Positions 17,522-26,501 of a stretch of DNA of 64,000 bases are shown in pieces. How positions within the stretch are numbered: position 1 is the first letter of the stretch; every line of letters begins with the position of its first letter. The notes beneath the pieces are model-generated. The model was not told the DNA's origin. It saw only the letters and a program-made list of their open reading frames with translations, and ran no database searches. A program made the position numbers and the translations under genes. Origin of the DNA: Candidatus Zixiibacteriota bacterium (lineage in GTDB: Bacteria > Zixibacteria > MSB-5A5 > GN15 > FEB-12). The stretch is taken from positions 1-64,000 of the forward strand of contig JAJRXM010000006.1 of NCBI GenBank assembly GCA_024276275.1, in the 5' to 3' direction.

Positions 17522-18376
17522 ATGCCTCTCATAGATTGGATTCCGTCCTATAATATCGGAATACCTGAAATAGATACAGATAATCAACAGTTAGTAGGAA
17601 TGATAAATCTCCTTCATGATTCGATTTCAAAAAAAGATAATCATGAAATAGTCAATCATGTGATATATCAATTAGTGCAAAATTATCAAGATCATTGTAC
17701 ATTAACTTTGCAGGTTTTGCAAAATATACAGTATACAAACTTAACCCAGCAGCAAGAGTCACACAAAAAATTCGGAAGAGTTATTTCAGGATATTTACAT
17801 CGGTTAAAAAAAGATGAAAAAGTATCAATAATGGAGCTAATAGGTTTTTTACGAAACTGGTTTGATAAACATGTCTTACTGGAAGATCAAAAAATAAAAG
17901 CCTTTTTAAAACAAATAAATAACACTCAAACTGAGACTGATATTACTAAATCTCACGTTAAAACTATCAAAGATTCTGACATCTTTCAACTACATAACAA
18001 TAAAATGGATGGGCAGCACAAAGATTTAGCCAACATATATAATAAACTTTACCATGCGGTTGAGCTAAAGATGAGTAAGAAAATAATTTTGAAAATTATT
18101 GACACTTTTAAACATTACGCTGAGATACATTTTAAAGATGAAGAACAGCTTATGATTGATGTCGGCTATGATCAATACAAAGAACATCTTATCTTGCATA
18201 ATAAGCTACTGAAAGAATTTGACAAGTTCCTGATAAAAATAAACGAGGACGAGACTATTTCACATATTAAGATATTAGGGTATATCAGAAATTGGCTCTT
18301 AAATCATATAGCAATCGAAGATAAAAAAGTGTTTGCATTTATATCCTCCCAAAAGAAAGAAAATTCTCACGCGTAA
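17522..18376 (+). CDS. Tandem two-domain bacteriohemerythrin
   Basis: Two hemerythrin-like four-helix domains are joined. The second (about 155-280) keeps all di-iron ligands: MDGQHKDL, HFKDEEQLM, EHLILHNKLL and WLLNHIAIEDKK. The first (about 1-140) keeps WFDKHVLLEDQK and the fold but has lost several ligands. IDTDNQQL replaces IDxQHxxL, HCTLTL replaces HFxxEE, and the first His of the HxxxH pair is Gln. So domain 2 should bind O2 through two irons and domain 1 is probably structural. A clear AAAGGGA lies 5 bases before the ATG. Likely cytoplasmic oxygen storage or sensing. The 3' end overlaps the convergent threonine aldolase gene by 10 bases. Confidence 0.87.
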   Translation: MPLIDWIPSYNIGIPEIDTDNQQLVGMINLLHDSISKKDNHEIVNHVIYQLVQNYQDHCTLTLQVLQNIQYTNLTQQQESHKKFGRVISGYLHRLKKDEKVSIMELIGFLRNWFDKHVLLEDQKIKAFLKQINNTQTETDITKSHVKTIKDSDIFQLHNNKMDGQHKDLANIYNKLYHAVELKMSKKIILKIIDTFKHYAEIHFKDEEQLMIDVGYDQYKEHLILHNKLLKEFDKFLIKINEDETISHIKILGYIRNWLLNHIAIEDKKVFAFISSQKKENSHA

Positions 18377-19395
18377 ATTGAGTCTATCCTATCAACAACT
18401 TCACTGATATCTTCTTTAGAAACATCCAAATGAGTTACAAACCGAATCTTCGTAGGAGATGTCGGAATCGCTCCAATTTGCGATTCGGATAATTTTTCAT
18501 GTACAGTTTGTGAATCTTCTTTGCCGACTATATTGGCAATAACAATATTTGTTTGTATCCAATTTAAATCAATGTCAAAATTATCTAGTCGGTTAAGTCT
18601 TTCAGCTAAGTAATAAGCATTTTCATGGTCAGCTTGTAATTTTTTTAAATTATGTTCAATAGCATACAATCCGGCGGCAGCAAGCATACCGGACTGACGC
18701 ATCCCACCACCAAACAGTTTTCTTTCACGACGGCATTTTTCTATAAAATTATGTGAACCTAAGGCAAGTGAACCGACCGGGGCTCCCAGACCTTTTGACA
18801 AACAAACTGAGATTGAATCAAACGGAGCCGATAATTCAGCCAGGGAAATTCCGGTAGCAATATGTGCATTCCATATTCTGGCACCGTCAAGATGATATAT
18901 AAGAGAAAACTGATCACAAACTTTTTTTACTTTCAGCACCTCATCTTGTGGAAGAATAGTACCACCGTGCCGATTATGTGTATTTTCTAATGCTACAATT
19001 TTTGTAAGAGGACAATGTATATTAAGAGGACGTACAGAATTTTTAATCAGCTCTGCTGAAATCATTCCATGTTCAGTAGTAAGTAAATTAACAAGTAATT
19101 GTGAATGTACGGCCGGTCCACCGACTTCATAGTTTACAATATGACATTCACGTTCACACAGCAATTCCCACCCCGGTTCACTATGTGCTTTTAGACAAAT
19201 TTGATTTCCCATAGTACCCGATGGAACAAACAGAGCTGCCTCTTTTTGAAACAATTCGGCGGTATATTTCTCGAGTTTCGTAACTGTAGGGTCATCACCT
19301 AAGACATCATCACCTAACTCGGCACAACACATAGCTTGTCTCATTGCATCGGAGGGCTTGGTGACGGTATCAGAACGTAAATCAATAACTTTCAT
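18367..19395 (-). CDS. ltaE: Low-specificity L-threonine aldolase
   Basis: A pyridoxal-phosphate enzyme that splits L-threonine or L-allo-threonine into glycine and acetaldehyde. The N terminus IDLRSDTVTKPS and ELGDDVLGDDPTVTKLE are family signatures. The PLP lysine is in SVCLSKGLGAPVGS (about 197), preceded by HLDGARIWNAH. The 342 residues are the normal length. It is a single gene downstream of the cold-shock gene and its terminator. Confidence 0.92.
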   Translation of the reverse strand: MKVIDLRSDTVTKPSDAMRQAMCCAELGDDVLGDDPTVTKLEKYTAELFQKEAALFVPSGTMGNQICLKAHSEPGWELLCERECHIVNYEVGGPAVHSQLLVNLLTTEHGMISAELIKNSVRPLNIHCPLTKIVALENTHNRHGGTILPQDEVLKVKKVCDQFSLIYHLDGARIWNAHIATGISLAELSAPFDSISVCLSKGLGAPVGSLALGSHNFIEKCRRERKLFGGGMRQSGMLAAAGLYAIEHNLKKLQADHENAYYLAERLNRLDNFDIDLNWIQTNIVIANIVGKEDSQTVHEKLSESQIGAIPTSPTKIRFVTHLDVSKEDISEVVDRIDSIYA

Positions 19396-19442
19396 AGGTG
19401 TAGTATAGTATAAAACTGTTTAATTGACAACTCTGAGACATA

Positions 19443-19478
19443 AAAAAAGCTGACGAAGAATGGCAGCTTTTTTTATAA
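19443..19478 (-). terminator. Rho-independent terminator after the cold-shock gene
   Basis: The arms AAAAAGCTG and CAGCTTTTT pair around a short loop, with runs of T on both strands. On the minus strand it follows the cold-shock gene and separates it from ltaE. Confidence 0.8.
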
Positions 19479-19511
19479 AATTTTAGATGTAAGACAAGGA
19501 GTACGTGTGTG

Positions 19512-19718
19512 TTATTGATCCACCATAACATTTTGTGCTTTGTATCCGCCGACAGTATCAGCAAGTTCATAAATAACTTCCTGGCCTTCCTTCAAGGTCT
19601 TATAACCATCCATGTTAATCTGGGTGTAATGGACATAAACATCCTTGTCCAACCCATCACTGGAAATAAACCCCCAGCCTTTTCTGTCGTTGAAATACTT
19701 AACTTTACCTTTAGACAT
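19512..19718 (-). CDS. Cold-shock domain protein (CspA family)
   Basis: A 68-residue single OB-fold RNA chaperone. RNP1 is GKVKYFNDRKGWGFIS (residues 4-19) and RNP2 is DVYVHYTQI. RNP2 has Tyr (VYVHY) where many homologues have Phe (VFVHF), still aromatic. The length is normal. The start ATG sits 6 bases after GGAGG. The mRNA has a leader of about 40 bases from the predicted promoter at 19764-19792 and ends at the hairpin at 19443-19478, so it is a single-gene unit. Confidence 0.95.
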   Translation of the reverse strand: MSKGKVKYFNDRKGWGFISSDGLDKDVYVHYTQINMDGYKTLKEGQEVIYELADTVGGYKAQNVMVDQ

Positions 19719-19763
19719 GTAAATCCTCCATATTGAAGATTAACTGTTCCCACACTCATATTG

Positions 19764-19792
19764 AGTATAACAGTTATACGCAAAAGACACAA
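19764..19792 (-). promoter_or_regulatory. Predicted sigma-70-type promoter of the cold-shock gene
   Basis: On the minus strand: TTGTGT, 17 bases, then TATACT preceded by TG (an extended -10, TGTTATACT). It lies about 45 bases upstream of the start codon. Consensus match only. Confidence 0.5.
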
Positions 19793-19808
19793 GAAAGAAC
19801 TAAAAAAT

Positions 19809-20465
19809 TTACAAATTTTGTGATATTTTTATTAATAAAGTCATGAATAAACCAGAGAGAATCGGTACCGTAACATTGTCATCTATACCGAAAGAAAACG
19901 CTTCAAAAAACGTTCCGACAAACGCCCCTAAAAGCAGAATCGGCAATGTTACCTCAGGAACAGCTAACCCCATATAAAACACTAACATAGAGACGATTGC
20001 CATACCGACATAACACCCTATTGAACCGGCAATAGATTTGTTCTTATAGAATTTTGGAGATTTGATTTTACGACCAATTAATGCGGCAAAAGTATCCCCG
20101 ACAATGATAAAACTAATTGCTGTAATGGCTACCGACTTCTCATATAAAGCGATAGTTAAACAGAACGACATAAGTATATATGATGCACCGGTAAAGTCTC
20201 CTTTTGCCTCATGAGACCGTACCATCGGAGATAAAACTTTACGGATAATCTCTTGTCTCCAAAACCACCAATTTCTTAATCGAGAGACATCGGCAAATAA
20301 AATCAGAATAGCAAAAGGTATCATAATTGATAACATTTGTACTTTACTCAATTCTAAAAGATAATAAGTACCGGGAACAACTAAGGCACCCATGTGTGTA
20401 CTTTTTCTAATTATCTCGTAAAAAAAACTAATTTGAGCAGGTTGCTCCTCTGCTGATTTCCCCAT
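19809..20465 (-). CDS. Dolichol kinase/phytol kinase (SEC59) family membrane protein
   Basis: The 218 residues have about six hydrophobic segments. The family motifs are present: EIIRKSTHM at the N terminus, SFIIVGDTFAALIGRKIK and KSIAGSIGCYVG, as in CTP-dependent polyprenol or phytol kinases and related cytidylyltransferases. It should phosphorylate an isoprenoid alcohol or a similar lipid in the inner membrane; the exact substrate cannot be told. AAGGAAAT precedes the ATG. It follows the PPIase lipoprotein gene by 6 bases and is probably co-transcribed with it. Confidence 0.75.
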   Translation of the reverse strand: MGKSAEEQPAQISFFYEIIRKSTHMGALVVPGTYYLLELSKVQMLSIMIPFAILILFADVSRLRNWWFWRQEIIRKVLSPMVRSHEAKGDFTGASYILMSFCLTIALYEKSVAITAISFIIVGDTFAALIGRKIKSPKFYKNKSIAGSIGCYVGMAIVSMLVFYMGLAVPEVTLPILLLGAFVGTFFEAFSFGIDDNVTVPILSGLFMTLLIKISQNL

Positions 20466-20471
20466 TAAGCT

Positions 20472-22217
20472 TTATTTCCTTAAAGATTTCGGCTTCAGAT
20501 GAACAGGATATAAAGTACCTTTGGATTGCACATGATATTTAGTGAACAATCGATCTTTAAAGTTTTTAAATACATTTTCTTTGTGTTCTTTTTTAAGAAT
20601 AGGAATAATCGTTCGTTTTGCTTCATCTAAAGTTTGTTCTTTTGCTATCTCTAAAACTTTAATCAAGTGATACCCAAATTCAGTTTTCACCGGATGAGAC
20701 ACTTCACCGATTCGAGTCATTAAAGCAGCATTATAAAACTCTTTTGAAACATCATTTTCTCCGATATATCCCAAATTAGCCAAATCTTCTCTGATTGATT
20801 CTTCACCCGGATAATGTTCTTTTGCCAACTGCATAAAATCAATCCCGGACATAGCTTGATCTCTTAAAAATTCACCAAAAACAGAATCCTCAACAATGAT
20901 ATGCTGTACTTTTAAAGGTTTTAAAACTTCAAAGTCAGCTGTATGACTGTTGTAATAATCCTCAATCATACTATCAGAAGGAGCCCATTGAGCATCAACC
21001 ATTTGTTTGCTGACAACGGTTCTCGCATACTTATGATTTAGTTTTTCTCTTTGGTCTGTTAGAGCAGAATCTTTTTCAATACCTATTGCACGACCAGCCT
21101 GAACAAGTACATATCTTTCGCCAATTTGCCTGAACATCGCTTCTTTCATTTCAGCAGTAGTATTATCTACTTGGTACTTTTCTCTGAAAGTTAGTTCTAA
21201 AGACCGAGCTTCATTACAGTCAATTGTATCTATCCCGTTTATAATAGCTCCCCAAGTCCTACCTTTAATAACATAAATATTTCCATCTACAATCTCAGGA
21301 TTCAGTTGTACATCAAAATCAGATAGTAAAGAATCTATCAGCTTATTACCTATCTCATTTGTTTTAACAGTTTGGAGTGTGGTTTTTGCGGCGATATATA
21401 AATTTTCATTTAGTTCCGGTAGACCGGCAGGATAGTACTCATTTGCCATAATAATATGCCAACCATTATTATCGCGATATGGTTCGGCTATATCACCGGC
21501 TCTTAGTTCAAACGCAATCGAATCAAAAGGATACGGATGTACTCCTTTTTTAGTCCAGCCAAGATACCCGCCTGTTCGTGCTGCGACTTCATCTTCTGTA
21601 AATTGTTTCGCTATTTCAGGGAATTTATCAGGTGAAGTAATAAGAGATTTAATAGAGTCGGCAAATTTAAACAATGCATCTTCCAAATCAACTTTGCTAA
21701 ATTTTCTATACCGAAGAGAATCGGGACCAAATAATAATGTGTTTTTAGTTATAGCGATGTGATATAAATCAATCTGTTCTTCTATCGCGAATTTATCTTC
21801 ATTGGCATAATAATAGTCAACAATTTCCAGAGAGTCAGATTCAGCTTTATCATATACCATTTTTTTCAAATAGAGTCTGAGTAATATATCATAGTAACGG
21901 AGTTTAAACATTCTATACTGGCTATAATAGTCCGATAAATTAACTTCTGATGCTTCAAATCCCATCATCGAATCTAAAACTAATGAGTCTATAAATCCTC
22001 TTACCCGAGCTGTATCCAATACTCCACCCAGATTGAGTATTTTACTTTTATAAAGAGCATCGTATACTGTGTTCATTTCCAGACTATATCCATTATCTGC
22101 CGTAGCTACTAAAAACGGATAATCTTGATAATTTTTTTGAGAGATATTAAACGACGGTTTACATCCTAAAACTGCAATTAGAAGTAAAGCTGTTATTATT
22201 AGTTGTAACTTTTTCAA
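20472..22217 (-). CDS. Peptidyl-prolyl cis-trans isomerase lipoprotein (parvulin/SurA-like)
   Basis: The lipobox LIAVLGC with Cys19 predicts a lipid-anchored periplasmic protein. There are two parvulin-like segments. The first (about 150-265) has YHIAI, then FPEIAKQFTEDE, ARTGGYLGW, FELRAGDIAEPY and GWHIIMA. The second (about 415-540) has VQHIIVED, then LANLGYIGENDV, ALMTRIGEVSHPV and GYHLIKVLE. A SurA/PrsA-like role in folding exported or outer-membrane proteins is likely. The start is read as TTG, 7 bases after GGAG; no better ATG is near and it gives a normal signal sequence (MKKLQLIITALLL). Confidence 0.85.
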   Translation of the reverse strand: MKKLQLIITALLLIAVLGCKPSFNISQKNYQDYPFLVATADNGYSLEMNTVYDALYKSKILNLGGVLDTARVRGFIDSLVLDSMMGFEASEVNLSDYYSQYRMFKLRYYDILLRLYLKKMVYDKAESDSLEIVDYYYANEDKFAIEEQIDLYHIAITKNTLLFGPDSLRYRKFSKVDLEDALFKFADSIKSLITSPDKFPEIAKQFTEDEVAARTGGYLGWTKKGVHPYPFDSIAFELRAGDIAEPYRDNNGWHIIMANEYYPAGLPELNENLYIAAKTTLQTVKTNEIGNKLIDSLLSDFDVQLNPEIVDGNIYVIKGRTWGAIINGIDTIDCNEARSLELTFREKYQVDNTTAEMKEAMFRQIGERYVLVQAGRAIGIEKDSALTDQREKLNHKYARTVVSKQMVDAQWAPSDSMIEDYYNSHTADFEVLKPLKVQHIIVEDSVFGEFLRDQAMSGIDFMQLAKEHYPGEESIREDLANLGYIGENDVSKEFYNAALMTRIGEVSHPVKTEFGYHLIKVLEIAKEQTLDEAKRTIIPILKKEHKENVFKNFKDRLFTKYHVQSKGTLYPVHLKPKSLRK

Positions 22218-22309
22218 TCTGAAACTCCATATTTATTTTATTGTTTTGCACAATAAATTATACACATTAATAGAAAAAACAAGGAGAATTCATTGAAAAA
22301 AATGAAAAA

Positions 22310-23995
22310 TTAGGCGTTTTGCGTAACGGGTAAAGTTGCCGAGTTGTTTTGAGGAATATATTTATTCAATTCTACCATAAATGTAGTACCTTCTCCCATT
22401 TGAGAGCTAATACTGATCGAGAGGTTTTGTGCTGAGCAAATTCTATGTACTATAGCTAACCCAAGTCCGGTACCTTCTTTTTTAGTAGAATAAAAGGGCT
22501 GGTATATATGCTTCAGATGATGACTTTCAATTCCCGGGCCGTTATCTTGAATATACAATTCTACAATATCAGTAGAATCATGGACTGCTAATCTGAAAGT
22601 TAATTCACCGCCTTTCTCCCCCATTGCTTCACAAGCATTCATAGCTAAGTTCAAGAGAAGCTGCTTGAAAAGGCTTTCATCCCCAATTACATACATCATC
22701 GATTCATCTGATTCTATATTTATTTTAATACCGGAATGAAAAGACTTATGGTGATATAGTATCTCGATTACTTCCGATATAAGATGCAGAAGTTCTACTT
22801 TATTATATGACGGTCTATCTATTCTGGCATAAACTAAAAACTCGTTTAAAATATGGGACAACCTATCGGATTCTTTCACAATCAAAGACATAAGTTTAGC
22901 GTTTTCTTCAGATACATCTAGCTCGCTTTTTAGCACTTCAACCGAACCGGAAATAGCAGCTAATGGGTTTCGAATTTCATGAGCAATAGATGCTGACAGT
23001 TCTCCGACAGCTGCCAGTTGGTCTGACATCCGTACTTTTTCCTCCAGCACTTTAGCATCAGTTAAATCCGAAAAAATTGCTATCACCCCACGAATCTGAT
23101 TATTTTTTTCGGTTAAAACCGATGTAGATAACCCGACCGGTTTGCTTTGATTTTTATTATTAACAACAAATATTTCTTTTCTCGGATATGCAACATGGTT
23201 TTGAATCCCCTGCATTAATATCTCAGCAAGGTCCGGCATTCTCTCGGAGAAAACTGTTGTGCAGGCAACTCCTTTTATATTTTCCTCTTTATAGTCCAGA
23301 ATTCTTTCAGCTGCTTTGTTGAAATAAATTATTGCTCCGGTACTATCTATAGATAAAAGTCCTGAGTTTAAATGCTTTAAAATATCATCGGTCTCCAGTT
23401 TAGCTTTTTGCAATGCTAATGAAGCATCGGCAAGTTCTATATCTCTTTTTCGCAATCTTTCCGCCAAGTAACCCGAGATAAATGCTATCAGATAAAAAAT
23501 AAGTATATGCATGAAAATCGGATAGAATATTGAATCACCGACAGAAAAAATTGTTTGTAGTGATTTCATAGAGAGATGCTGTACATTGTCTCCCCCAAAC
23601 CCAAACCAGATAATTAGTGCATAGGCTGCTGAAACAGTTGATGCTAAGAGTAAAGTACCGATTAGTCTAAAGACTAAAGAAGCTGAAATAATTGTTAAAA
23701 TTAAGAGTATAGAATATTGAGAGTTGATATTTCCGGTAGTATATATAATACTTGATTCAATAAAAATTTCTAGAATAAATTGACAGCCGATTAAAAAGGA
23801 TGTCAGGTTTTGTAAATTGTGACGTTTGTCCGTTGCTAGAAGAATTGAAAATCCAAGCGTTGCTATTGAATACAGTACAAATTGAAAATGCATAAAGTCG
23901 GGGAATTCCATCGAGACACCGACAATAGCTGTCAATATTATATATTGTGCTAGTCGAAACGGAAGAAATAAGTTTTGTACTTTTAAGGTATTCAT
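22310..23995 (-). CDS. Membrane sensor histidine kinase, PilS/NtrB-like
   Basis: Order: about six membrane segments (1-180), a linker helix, a PAS domain (about 205-310: LNSGLLSIDSTGAIIYFNKA), HisKA with the phospho-acceptor in SIAHEIRNPLAAI (about 337), and a complete HATPase_c domain (NLAMNACEAMGE, DNGPGIE, GTGLGLAIVHR). This architecture and the PAS start match PilS, which senses pilin in the membrane and controls pilin transcription. The pilus motor genes lie directly upstream, separated by a hairpin. No NtrC/PilR-type regulator is in the window, so its partner must be elsewhere. Confidence 0.88.
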   Translation of the reverse strand: MNTLKVQNLFLPFRLAQYIILTAIVGVSMEFPDFMHFQFVLYSIATLGFSILLATDKRHNLQNLTSFLIGCQFILEIFIESSIIYTTGNINSQYSILLILTIISASLVFRLIGTLLLASTVSAAYALIIWFGFGGDNVQHLSMKSLQTIFSVGDSIFYPIFMHILIFYLIAFISGYLAERLRKRDIELADASLALQKAKLETDDILKHLNSGLLSIDSTGAIIYFNKAAERILDYKEENIKGVACTTVFSERMPDLAEILMQGIQNHVAYPRKEIFVVNNKNQSKPVGLSTSVLTEKNNQIRGVIAIFSDLTDAKVLEEKVRMSDQLAAVGELSASIAHEIRNPLAAISGSVEVLKSELDVSEENAKLMSLIVKESDRLSHILNEFLVYARIDRPSYNKVELLHLISEVIEILYHHKSFHSGIKINIESDESMMYVIGDESLFKQLLLNLAMNACEAMGEKGGELTFRLAVHDSTDIVELYIQDNGPGIESHHLKHIYQPFYSTKKEGTGLGLAIVHRICSAQNLSISISSQMGEGTTFMVELNKYIPQNNSATLPVTQNA

Positions 23996-24004
23996 GTAAT
24001 AAAG

Positions 24005-24033
24005 AAGCGGTGCTTATTAGGCACCGCTTTTTA
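24005..24033. terminator. Hairpin between pilC and the histidine kinase gene
   Basis: A perfect 9-bp stem, AAGCGGTGC (24005-24013) and GCACCGCTT (24021-24029), with a 7-base loop and a run of T on the plus side. The minus-strand run is interrupted (CTTCTTT), so on the coding strand of the pil operon it may terminate only partly, letting some transcription reach the kinase gene whose ATG is 10 bases further on. Confidence 0.7.
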
Positions 24034-24056
24034 CAATCGTTTGTTTATTAATATTT

Positions 24057-25253
24057 TTATATTTTTCCAATAATATCAAACATTGGAAGATACATAGCTA
24101 TCAAGATACCACCGATAACAACACCCATGAACACAATAATAATCGGTTCAATAACTGATGTTAAGGCAGTCACTGCTTCATCTACTTCTTCGTCGTAGAA
24201 GTCAGCAATTTTGTTAAGCATTTCATCAAGCCCACCTGTTTTTTCACCTACGGCAATCATCTGAGTTACCATTGGAGGGAATACCCCGGTTTCTTTTAAC
24301 GGAGCAGTAATAGTATCACCCTCGGCAATAGCAAGAACCGATTTGTTAATAGCATTTGCTATTACCAAGTTACCCGCTGTTTTCGCAGTAATTTCCAGAG
24401 CTTCTAAAATTGATACACCTGAAGCCAACAGAGTACCGAGAGTTCTTGTAAACCGGGCAACAGATGACTTTCTTACTAACGTACCGATAACCGGCATGTG
24501 CAGTAAGATTTTATCCCACATCAAAGCACCTTGAGGTGTTTTTTTCCACCATATAAACAACGCTCCTAAACCGATTCCACCCAAAGTGAGATACATCATA
24601 TTATCTTGTAAGAAATTCGATATTATTAAAACGACTTGTGTAGGCATCGGAAGCTCAGCATTCAAACCTCCAAACATCTTTGCAAATACAGGTACAATAA
24701 AGGCTAACATACCGATAGTTACACCGGCGGCAACGACAACAATAACAGCCGGGTAAATCATGGCACCCTTTACTTTTCGAATCAATTGATCAGCTTTTTC
24801 ACGATAGACAGCTAGTCTGTTTAGAATAGCATCTAAAGCACCACCGACTTCACCCGCTTCAACCATGTTGGTATATAATGTATCAAAAATTTTCGGATGA
24901 CGAGCCAATGCTTCTGATAAAGTTGCACCGCCTTGTACTGAATCTTTTACTTGCACAACGATTTTTGCCAGTTCTTTATTTTCCATCTGAGAAGATAGAA
25001 TATCTAAACATTGTACCATCGGTAAACCTGCACCGATCATAGTAGCAAATTGTCTTGTAAATCTTGATACATCAAGCCTTGCAACACCAGTACCGAATTT
25101 AATTTCGATATTAGCAGCTTTTTTTGATATAGATTTTACAATAATTCTATTCTGTCTGAGAATCCGCTCTAGGTCAGCTTTATTATCTGCTTTAATTTCG
25201 CCTGAAACAGCAGCTCCTGCGAGAGTTTTTCCTTTATATTCAAATACCGGCAC
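24057..25253 (-). CDS. pilC: Type IV pilus inner-membrane platform protein PilC
   Basis: A GspF/PilC-family polytopic protein that couples the PilB/PilT ATPases to the growing pilus. The 398 residues hold two repeated T2SSF domains: one near 65-190 (VARLDVSRFTRQFATMIGAGLPMVQ) and one near 270-390 (SSVARFTRTLGTLLASGVSILEAL), each followed by membrane helices, with GEVGGALD and GEKTGGLDEML signatures. The start is GTG, preceded by AAGGAAT. It is third in the B-T-C order, 26 bases after pilT. Confidence 0.94.
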   Translation of the reverse strand: MPVFEYKGKTLAGAAVSGEIKADNKADLERILRQNRIIVKSISKKAANIEIKFGTGVARLDVSRFTRQFATMIGAGLPMVQCLDILSSQMENKELAKIVVQVKDSVQGGATLSEALARHPKIFDTLYTNMVEAGEVGGALDAILNRLAVYREKADQLIRKVKGAMIYPAVIVVVAAGVTIGMLAFIVPVFAKMFGGLNAELPMPTQVVLIISNFLQDNMMYLTLGGIGLGALFIWWKKTPQGALMWDKILLHMPVIGTLVRKSSVARFTRTLGTLLASGVSILEALEITAKTAGNLVIANAINKSVLAIAEGDTITAPLKETGVFPPMVTQMIAVGEKTGGLDEMLNKIADFYDEEVDEAVTALTSVIEPIIIVFMGVVIGGILIAMYLPMFDIIGKI

Positions 25254-25279
25254 AGCTTATTCCTTTCCTTAAACTTTCT

Positions 25280-26356
25280 TTAGAAAGCAGGTGCTTTCTG
25301 ATGTTTAGACATCATCTCACCCAATTCCTGTGCATTATGACTATAGTTCATCGCGTCATTTATTGTTATTTTATTATTTGTATATGATTCAAGTAATGAT
25401 TGATTCATTGTTCTCATACCGTATTTTTGTCCACCTTGCAGCATTGAATAAATTTGGTGTACTTTGTCATCACGAATTAAAGCACGAATAGCCGGAGTTA
25501 CGACCATTATCTCCATAGCCATCACACGTCCGCCACCTATTTTGGGAATCAAGGTTTGAGAAATTATCGCTTGTAAACTAAATGAAAGTGAAACGCGTAT
25601 CTGTGCTTGTTGGTTAGCCGGAAAAGCATCGATAATTCTGTTGATAGATTCTGCTGCCGAGTTTGTATGCAAGGTTGCAAATGCCAAGTGACCTGTTTCG
25701 GCAATTGACAAGGCTGATTCAATTGTTTCTAAATCCCTCATCTCACCAATTAGGACTACATCGGGGTCTTCGCGAAGTGCGTACTTTAATGCCGATGCAA
25801 ATGAAGGTGTATCTGAAAATACCTCGCGTTGATTTATGATAGCGGTTTGATGCCTGTGCAGATACTCAATAGGGTCCTCAACAGTAATAATATGAACCGG
25901 ACGTTCACGATTTACTTTATCAATAATTGATGCAAGCGTAGTTGATTTACCAGAGCCTGTCGGTCCTGTTACTAATACTAATCCACGTGGTAGCTTTGAA
26001 AGGTCTGCAATTACTTTAGGCAGGCCTAACTCTTCAAATGACTTTATCTCGTACGGAATCTGCCTGATAGCAATAGCCATGTTCCCTCGTTGCATAAACA
26101 CATTACAGCGAAAGCGACTCATTTGTTCAATACCAAAAGAGAAATCTAATTCTGAATTCTGTTCAAATTTCAGTTTTTGTTTTTCATTTAACATTGAATA
26201 ACCAATTTTTTTTGTTTGGTCAGATGTTAGAGCATCAAAATTTAACCGTTGTAACTTCCCGTCTACTCTTACAACAGGAGGGATACCTACTGTAATATGC
26301 AAATCAGAGGCGTTCATTTTAACCATTAATTCAAGTAATTCACGTAAAGAAACCAT
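25280..26356 (-). CDS. pilT: Type IV pilus retraction ATPase PilT
   Basis: A hexameric motor that depolymerises the pilus, driving twitching and DNA uptake. The 358 residues include the N-terminal MNASDLHITVG, Walker A GPTGSGKSTT, the Asp box and Walker B (DPDVVLIGEMRD), the His box (GHLAFATLHTNSA) and the C-terminal QSLLESYTNNKIT segment. The usual AIRNLIRE is changed to AIRALIRD. Length is normal for PilT. The ATG lies 8 bases after GGAG. A gap of 145 bases separates it from pilB. Confidence 0.95.
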   Translation of the reverse strand: MVSLRELLELMVKMNASDLHITVGIPPVVRVDGKLQRLNFDALTSDQTKKIGYSMLNEKQKLKFEQNSELDFSFGIEQMSRFRCNVFMQRGNMAIAIRQIPYEIKSFEELGLPKVIADLSKLPRGLVLVTGPTGSGKSTTLASIIDKVNRERPVHIITVEDPIEYLHRHQTAIINQREVFSDTPSFASALKYALREDPDVVLIGEMRDLETIESALSIAETGHLAFATLHTNSAAESINRIIDAFPANQQAQIRVSLSFSLQAIISQTLIPKIGGGRVMAMEIMVVTPAIRALIRDDKVHQIYSMLQGGQKYGMRTMNQSLLESYTNNKITINDAMNYSHNAQELGEMMSKHQKAPAF

Positions 26357-26501
26357 ACTTATATCTCCAGATAGATTTATAGTCGTAAGTAAAATTTGTA
26401 TTTCTCTACTATTATCGGTAAAAAAGCCGAATTCTTGAAAGAAAAATAGACGTTTTTTGAATGATAAGTGGTTGAAAGACAGTTAATTTAGAATAGTGCA
26501 G

